A stretch of DNA of 64,000 bases from Nectonema munidae (Eukaryota > Nematomorpha > Nectonematoida > Nectonematidae), in NCBI GenBank assembly GCA_030549495.1, contig JAUIRK010000894.1, forward strand, positions 310,001-374,000, given 5' to 3'. This document shows positions 29,001-38,000 of this stretch, piece by piece (within the stretch, counting starts at the first letter, position 1; each line of letters opens with the position of its first letter). The notes beneath the pieces are model-generated. The model saw only the letters and a list, made by a program, of their open reading frames with translations. It was not told the origin of the DNA and searched no databases. The translations under genes and the position numbers were made by a program.

Positions 29001-32000
29001 ACTGCGAAAGTGAATACAGTCGACTATCCTTACTCGATATCAGATTTTCAGATGTACTGATTCTACTGGGCTTAGAGACCAATTTTTGAACATTTCTTTT
29101 AAAGCTATATTCTTTTGGGTGCTTTGGTCTTTCTCTAATGAGTTTTTCTTGCAAGATATATAAAGACTCATTAGTTCTTCTTCATTTATGAAACTTTTAT
29201 TTTCTAAACCTTCAAGAAGTTCAGTTGTTAGTTTAATCAATGATTCAATAACTTTACTAAATTAAAGATTTGCTTAATAATCAAAGTACCGGATTAACGA
29301 AGGTCCGAATTATTGATTTCCAGATTAGAGGTAGTCAATTGTAGTAAAACAGAAAATATCATCAGTTGAAAAGCTAAGTTAAACAAATTAAATTTCCAAT
29401 TTACTATTTATCCATTTATTATTAAACATAAAAAAAACTAATTTTAGTTAGGGGGTTGGTCAGAGTTTGACGTTATCCAATCTGGACAAAAAAATATTGA
29501 AAAAAGTCGAGAACAAATTTTTTGTGTTTGCTACTAAAAAATCAATCAATATGAAAAATACTTTGAAAGTAAAAGATGAGTTTCCTTACCTAAAAAAGAG
29601 ATAAACAATCACAAATGGAGAATAATTTTTTTTAACTCCTCTTATTTGACATATAGGAGCCAGGATTCTTATAAATCCTCCGGGATTTCGTTGTTAACCT
29701 ACGGCAAACCCTGCACAATCTCGGAAAATCGCGACTTTATATGTTATTTTTGATAAAAAGCAATAATTATTATAGGCTGTATTATAAGTCCAACGTTTTT
29801 CAAACTTTTTTTACTGCGACCCATAGCAAGAAGCACAGTTTGCATCGCGACCCATAATAATCAGGTGTAATAAGACAAACTCTGATCACTACGTCCATTT
29901 ATTCAGCATCGACAATTTATATGTATATTTTTTTATGATTTGCACACACCTTTATTTATTTGTATGAATAAAATATTAATACTTTTAGATTTTCTTCACT
30001 TTGTTCTCCCTTGATGTCCCTTCTTTTTTGTCAGGATCCATTTTATTTTTCACGCGACCCACTGAAGGGTCGGGACCCACAATTTGAATAACGCTGTAGC
30101 TTAATTGTAACTCATTTTCATACTTGCCGAACTTTTATTGATACCTCATAAAAATGTCAATAAATTATTGCTATTTAATTAGAAATTAGTTTACTTTTTA
30201 AAGAAATTTTTTTTAATTATTTTTAATGGTTTTATTTTCAAGAAAGCGTATTAAAACACAAGAATAAATGAGAGTACTCTGTATGTGTAGACAGAATATA
30301 ATTTATCACATCATTATTAAGATATAATTATTAAGGTTGCTTTCAGCTAATTAAAATATAAAATTATTTTAATTTTTTTATTTAAAAAGAATATAATTTA
30401 TCACATCATTTTTATTAGAATAAAATAAAATGAATACTTTCAGCTAATATAAGCCAATCACGCTTTTTAGCAGCATTTAATCAACGCGTCTTTGTAAGTA
30501 GAAAAAGAGGGTTCCTGGTCAAAACATCTGAAAACCAAAAGTTCAACGCTCAAAAATGAATTTGAAATTTAATTCATGATATATATATTCAATTATGTTA
30601 ACAAATCGATAGCTTGGCAATGCTTCCAAGGCATTTCCTATGCTTCAGAAACAAAAGCCAATATATATACGTTTTTGTAAAAAAAACTTAACAACTTTAA
30701 AAATCTTAACAAACTTTTTCATAGTAAAAAAGCTTGTACTTCAAGGCTTAAACCAGTTGACCTGCAATTTGAAAACTTTAGTTTTCGGGAATTTTGGAAG
30801 TGGAGATTTTAGTTTTTGTTGATTTTGACTAGAAAATCTTTTGAAAAACTTAATGAAAAATAAATCAGTTTGAATGAACTAAATTTTTAATTGAATAAAA
30901 TGCCTTTATAATCCACCTTAAAAATTTTTTCACTTATATTAAGTCCCTTTTGTTTTAAAGAATTTAAAATTTATTTAACCATAAAGTTGTATTTTTATTT
31001 TTGTTCCTTTAAGCTCCATGCGTTTAATACATTTTTTAATTGGAAAAACATAAAGCAAAATGTTTTAAAAAAATCAATTAAAAACTGGTATAGTTCTTTT
31101 CCTTAGCTCCGAATAGTATTATTATATTTGGAAACGACCATGTATCATCAGAATGGCTAGAAAAATCATTAAAAATTATTTTTTGATTTTCGGACGTTTT
31201 GACCAGGCACCACATCCAGTTTGAATTAGATTTTTATAAAAAAAAAATTTTTTTTCAAAAGTTTTAGTCATGATCTTGAGCACAATTTTTCTCCATTCTC
31301 GAGTACAACCCAATTTCTTATTTACCTTCCACATATTCCTTGCATTGGCTCTTTTTGAAAATAATAGGGTGGGGGATGGAGTGAAAATAGGATTTAAATT
31401 GTATTTACTAGAAAATTTTTCTCTCAATGTATTGATTTTTATATTTTTTTATAGAGGTTTGTTTTATGTATGCTCTTTTTAAGCGGAATTATTTTTTAAT
31501 TTGTTTTTTTAAATCGAAAATAATATAATATTTAAAAAAAACGAATGTCGGCATTCTTCAAAATGATGAGCCACCCTTCTATAAACTCGTTTGTCAACAT
31601 GTCGGTGTTTCTTTCAAAACGCAAAGAATCTTATCAGTTATATGTGCTTTGCTTTGATCTTAATTTTAATGCATGCATCTTCTTTTAGCCTCCTCCAAAC
31701 TTCGATTATTCTTTCGTCATTGGAACATCCACGTGGAGAGAACAATTCGTGCAAGCCCTAAGTTTGAGTTCTGGTAAACTTTTTCCTCTGATTTAATCAA
31801 ATGATTCTTTTAATATTTTTTTACTCTTCACACGTCACAAAACTAAATTTCTTACTCTACACTCTTTCTAGAATGGCGCCAAAATTTAAGCGTGTATTAT
31901 CCAATAAAATTAGGAGAAAAGAGTGAAAAACATGGGACCTCTAGAAAAGCAAAAAAAATAAACGAAGGTAAGAGCGAAGTTTGTCAATTGATATTTATAG

Positions 32001-35000
32001 CGGACTTTCAAGCGTTTTCCAAAAAGGACAACAAATTTTTCTGAATTCCTACTCCTCTCTTGTCTATTCCATTTCATTCTTAATTAAGCTTATAAGCTTA
32101 ACTTTAACCCCCACCCTATTAAGCTTAACGTCAACAATGAATGAGGACTTATAAATAACAACATGCATAACAAAACTTTCTCCCTTCAAATAGATGCACA
32201 CCCTCTCCAAATTATGTGTAGAAAAGGGGTAAAGATATCAATTAACAATAAAAAAAAGGAAAATTTTATTGATTGAAAAAAATCCTTCATTAATTTTCAG
32301 TTGTTCCTTTTATTCTTCCTAAAAAATGAAATGTTTCATTGAGAAAAATAAATTAAAAAAAACACATCCAAATTACATAACTTTTCTGAGGTCATTTCTA
32401 TCAAAAATCTATCAAAAACAGAACTAAAGTTAGAAAACTGTGTAATAGAATTTTTTCATTCTTTTTAGTCTATAAGAATAAGTGTAAGTTAGTTAGACTC
32501 TCAAAAAAAGGTATAAAATAAATATAAAATTGTGCAAACAAAAATTAAACAATAAATTAAGATTGTATTACTTCATTTTTCTCAGCATCATTCAAAATAT
32601 AGTTTAAAAGTTTTAATTGGTGCAAGCAAACACAAAGCAGTCAAACTATAATTTTGCCCCAGTCAGCTTCCAAAAACAAAGAATTTTCACATTAAAAGTT
32701 TAGAAATATTAAAATGTAATATTAAATTTTTGTGAAGCAAAATAAATTAGTTAAATGCTACAAACAGAAAATAGTCAAACGATAAATTCAGAAATTCTTA
32801 CTTGCACTTTCTGTTTTACAAAAAGTAAAATAACGACTTTTAACTTTCTGAATATTCCAAGAAGAATTTTGCTATTACTATGAACTAGAATCCTTGAGAT
32901 ATACAACTATCAGAGAATAATTCTTTTCACTTTCTGTTTCCTTCAGAATAATTATATTTAAACCGATCAATTTATAAAGAAAAAATAAAGGCAGGGGTTG
33001 TATTTTCAGTTTGTATAATCAACGACTCAAAATATTAAATTGATACATCAGAATTATTATCACCAAATCTTTAGCTCAAAAGCATCGACTTACAATGTGA
33101 CTCCGTGATGAAAAGAAGTTTTTGACAACCAAATCCATTGGTTTTGATCAATTTTTCTTCTTCTAAGTATCGGAAAAATAATTTCATTTTTCTTAAAAAT
33201 TATATCTATCTTTTGCAGAACATATCTTTTCCAGCAAATATTTCCAGTATCGATAAGTCAAAAAATATAACAAAAACAAATTGTTCCTTCTAAGAAGTTA
33301 AAACTCGTGATTTTGATTGAATTGTTAAGGAAAAGGGATGACAAGTTTCTTTAAAATCAGAAAAGAAAAATTAAGAATAAAACATGATTTTATAAATCAT
33401 TTATTCGATAATTGGTTATTTTAATTCTTATTTTTTGCGTCTTTTGCATCGTGCGTTTTTTATCCGTCCCGGAAGAACTGTAAATATTCGTGATGCGACG
33501 CGCCAGTCATATTGCAAAAAAAAGTTTGAAGGCTATTTACTCATGTGTAATTAAGCATTTTTGTACTATTAAAATTTTTGTGACATTTAAAAACTAATTT
33601 GCTTTAAAGAAGCATAAATAATTCTATCTCTCATATGGCAATGTTCTTGAATGTAAAATATTGACAGAAAACATTTTTAGTGGAATAAACAGCACGTGAA
33701 AACTCAACTTATATATTTAGATCAAAATAACAGATACCTGATTTCTTTCTTGATATCAAAGCTTGATCACGGCTTCAGTGTCGTTGTTGGAAGTCGATGG
33801 AGCCCGAATTTTAAAAGGGTTAGGAATCGGAGTTGGTATCTAACAAAAATTTCGCAGTTTAATTCGGAATCTTTTTTAAGTTCCTTAAATAATTTTAAAA
33901 AATATAGTTCGATTTTTGTTGGCATATCGAGTGACACTTCGTTAGGCGGAAGTAAGAGTTGGCGTTAAATATATTAAGCTTTTACATATATGGAGTCAGA
34001 GTTGGTGTCGGAAATTTTAAAGTACTCGGAGTCAGTGTCAAACTTTTATAAGTACTAAGATTTGGGTTCGGATATTTTCGCTCCGACTCCGAACCCTGAT
34101 TGTAATATACACTGCAAGGAAACGTTGTTTCTTCATTCAGAGTTCAAACGCCTACTTTTTAATCGCGCAATTATATACACGACTTTCAGACTCTTCTCAT
34201 TCTTAAATTCCCTCATGTGGCACTAATGCAAAGGAGTGCTATATAAATACACAAAATGTAAAAAAGTAAAAATCTGGAGTTTTGTGTGTGGTGTGTGTGA
34301 TTCCTTCAAAGTAATTATTCTAATGTTCTTTTAGGCGAGCAAGGTGAAAAGCACTCCATTTTAGATTATATCATTCACAGTTTGCTCGTTTTCTGGAAGT
34401 TGATTGGCGCATTGATTCCTCCGACACGTAAGCTTTAGCTCAATATTTTCTTTAAGCATCTTGCATGCCGCAAAAACTCATAAAAAAGGTTAATCTAAGG
34501 GGGTTTAGTGGAGGGCCAAATAATGTCCTACAGCAATACCTTTTTTGGAGTGGAGAAGATAAACATTTTGTTTCAAAAAATGAGTATTATCACTATTAAT
34601 ATTGAATTAGCATTATTTGAATAGCTTTCTTCGCCATACTATGATTTCATTGGCTACACTCTTTAAATACAATAGAGAGGAAAAACGTTAATAAATGTGT
34701 CGATTATTTTAGCTTTTTTAAAATTTTGTGTTTTATCCGCCTTTATTCTTTTTATTTAAAATCACGAAAACGATGAGGAAATATGTTATTTCAATTTTAG
34801 ATTCAGATACTTTCGTATTTAATCTCTTCTTAGATTTGCCTAAAGTACAAAGTTGCTCTATTCTGGCATAAACATTTACACACCTCTCCGTTAATATGTC
34901 GTTAATTCGAGATTAATCAATTTTATCATACGAAGAATATTATTTATAACATTGTGATACTCGTCTCTTTATAAAGGTAAGCCCATATCAAATGTCTATA

Positions 35001-38000
35001 TAAGAGTCACTATCAAAAGAGTGACATGACAAAAGCGTGACAAAAAAACAGAAATTCAAAAGACTGGCAAATTACCTAATTTTGACTCGAATGTGTCTTT
35101 ATCAAAGTTTTAAAAAATTTTATTTAAAGATATTTGCCTTTTTATTTATTTCAAGATATTCATTTATAAATTTTATATCCTTTATTTTATAAAGGCATTT
35201 GTGTCGAAAAAGTTTTTGATAAATAAAGATTTCAAAGTGTCATCTTAATCATTTTTCAATTTATTTTATTTTTTCTATCTTTAACATTATTAAATGGACA
35301 CATTCGTCAAACGTCTTATTGTCAAATATGAATAACTATCTAACTTACTCACCAACTAAATAACTCATTAAAATTAATTAATTAATCCATTAACTAATTA
35401 TTATTTAACTAACAAACTAACATTTGATTTAATTATGTGCGCCTGTGTCAAACTATGAGCAAGGAAAGTTTGATGCTACATCGAACCAACGACTTTGTTA
35501 TATCGAAGACGAGTATTTAGTCAATCTTAGTCACACCCCCTTTTTAACGGTACGGAGCAATGTGGTAACTCTTTAATCTGATTGGATAAAAAACTTTTAA
35601 TATTTTTTGTTTTAACCAATCAAGATAAGCGAGAATCAAAGCAATTATTTTGAATGATTTTTGTATAAAATGTGACTAGTCAGATGAACTTGTGCAAAAA
35701 TCTCGCAACTGAATGCCTAAAATTTAATGATTTTTAAATTTTCCCATATATTATATTAGCAACGTGTATTACCTAACCGTGTACAGGTACATCATAATAA
35801 AATGATATCTGAAATGTAGAATAAACATTTAAAGGGGAAATAGATGTCGCAGAAATAACGCTTGTTGATGCTAAGAGCGTCTTAAATCTTCTTCGCTTTT
35901 TTCCTATGCTTACAACGGAAAAACATAATACATTTGTTCAATATATCCGAAATATACTCAAAAAAGTTACATTTAAGCCCTCATTAATTACGCCTTCATT
36001 AATACGAGCATAAACAAGATTTCAATCTTTTTTTCAACTTTTTTTTAAAAACGTAGTGCTCTACTATTCAATGATCTCTACTCCAAAAAGGCTTTTTCTG
36101 ATCCAAACAACTTTAAGTCTCAAAGTTACAACACTTTTTCGCGATAAAAATAAATAATTTTGATCGAAATATTAATCTTTCATTTATTAAATGATGCAAA
36201 ATAGGAATTATATATTGTATTATATTTTTAGTGATCCCATTTTATTAAATAAATAAATTTTATTTGATTAGATTAATTTGTGAAGACAATTTGAGTTTTT
36301 AGTAAAATACCTTAAATATATCAGGTATTAATGTTTTATATAAGATACCATAAAAATTGTTATAAACTCGAAACTAATCAATCTAATTTAAGCATCATAA
36401 TTCCATTTTTTTCCGATATCCAAAACAATTTTGAGAAAACAACTTCCTATGCGCTTTCGAAAAATTTTAAAATTGTGATTGATAAGAACGCCTTTTTCTT
36501 GAATTAGAAATATGGAATGGCTGGCTGTGCTTCTTTGTCGCCATCTTATTTATTGGAGTGATGACGATGATCATTGGAGATCTGGCATCAGCCTTTGGTT
36601 GCACTGTTGGACTGAAAGACAGCGTCACAGCCATCACTTTTGTTGCGTTAGGAACGAGTGTACCAGGTATTTCAACATGTTCTCTCTTATCCATGCTAGA
36701 GTATCTTTTATCCATACGGCGCCAAATTTGAAAATTCATTTATTAAGTTCGCCAGTAGGTGAAAAACTTTTTTTATTTGCGTAAGTATTTTTGATATTTG
36801 TTTAAAAGAATTTTTTTTTAAAGTTGGGGCTATTCAAAAAAAGGTTTTGTTGAATACATAAATATGGATTTAGATCTCTTTTCTTTAAAAATTGATTATT
36901 TTACCTTTAGCAAAATTACTAGCTAATTTAAATTGCCTTTAAATAAATTTAATATATCGTTTTTTATGCTGAAATGTCATGTTGTACCTGTGGAAAATCT
37001 TTTTCCTATTATGAATTGTACAAAATTCGAATCTAGTAAGAGACTTTATAGAGAAAACTAAAAAGTTAATTCAATTATTAACATAAATTTAAAAACTGAA
37101 AATCAAAAAATAGAAGATTTTTATGAAAAAATTAAAAATGTTAAGATTTTTTGTGTCGATAAATCTTTATTTATTAAAATCTAGTTTTAGAGAATTACTG
37201 AAAATGAGAACATTTGTGTTGTTTTGAAAATAGTGATTCTAGTAACAGCGTTGATATTAACTACATGGAAGATCTTTTTAATTTTTCACAACTCAATAAT
37301 TTTCGCTCAAACTTGGAAAATCGAACTTTAAACTTTAGATTCACGCGACGAAATTTTTATTTTTTCGTTTTATTAAATACATTCAAAATAATAATAAATA
37401 TTATTATTTATTTTTCCCATTTCTTTGTTTCTTCATCTAATGTAGATCTTTCTTAAAACAATTTTAGTCTTCATTAGCTCGCCAGTCGCCACAGGCATCA
37501 GTAAAAATTTTACCAGCATAAAGTCCCGCTTCGGTCCTGTAAAGTAGTTTGTTATCCTCAGAATTAAATGTGAAAGTAAAAGTAGTCTCAAATTTAAGGG
37601 GTTAAGTTACTTTCATGTCAAATTACTAAGTGTCGTCTCCTTTTTCTCGGATCAAATGGATTAAATAACCTTAATTTAATTAATCGATATCTTTTGTGCA
37701 TACAAGTGTATATACTTACTTTAGACACATTCGCAAGCAAGATATCCGCTGTTCAAGACTCATTCGCGGATGCTTCAGTAGGCAATGTTACAGGAAGCAA
37801 TGCCGTCAATGTTTTCCTGGGGATTGGCGTTGCTTGGAGTATAGCAGCCATTTCTCACTGGTATAGAAGGACTACATTTAGTGTTGATCCAGGCTCGCTT
37901 GCTTTTTCCGTCAGTTTGTTCTCCTTCCTGGCAGTTTGCACCATCATGCTACTCCTGATCAAGAGATACATCACAGGCTCAGAGCTGGGTGGTCCTGTGA

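Larger units (their letters stand above)
22784..31688 (+). other. NCX intron 5, transposon-rich
   Basis: The longest intron (8.9 kb). In order it carries a piggyBac-type MITE, a hAT-like coding remnant, a minus-strand piggyBac remnant, a second SINE family, a Tigger N-terminal fragment, a Tigger deletion derivative, R2 copy C, a hAT MITE and a ~97-bp tandem duplication. The final ~1.2 kb before exon 6 shows nothing recognisable. Confidence 0.85.
31968..34334 (+). other. NCX intron 7
   Basis: A 2.4 kb intron with repeat R1 copy A soon after the donor and a GGAGTC-type degenerate repeat at about 33770-34108. Nothing else recognised. Confidence 0.8.

Noticed and set aside
30601-30645. Similarity of ttggcaatgcttccaaggcatt to 45482-45512
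   Set aside because: Only about 30 bp is shared; too short to define a repeat family.
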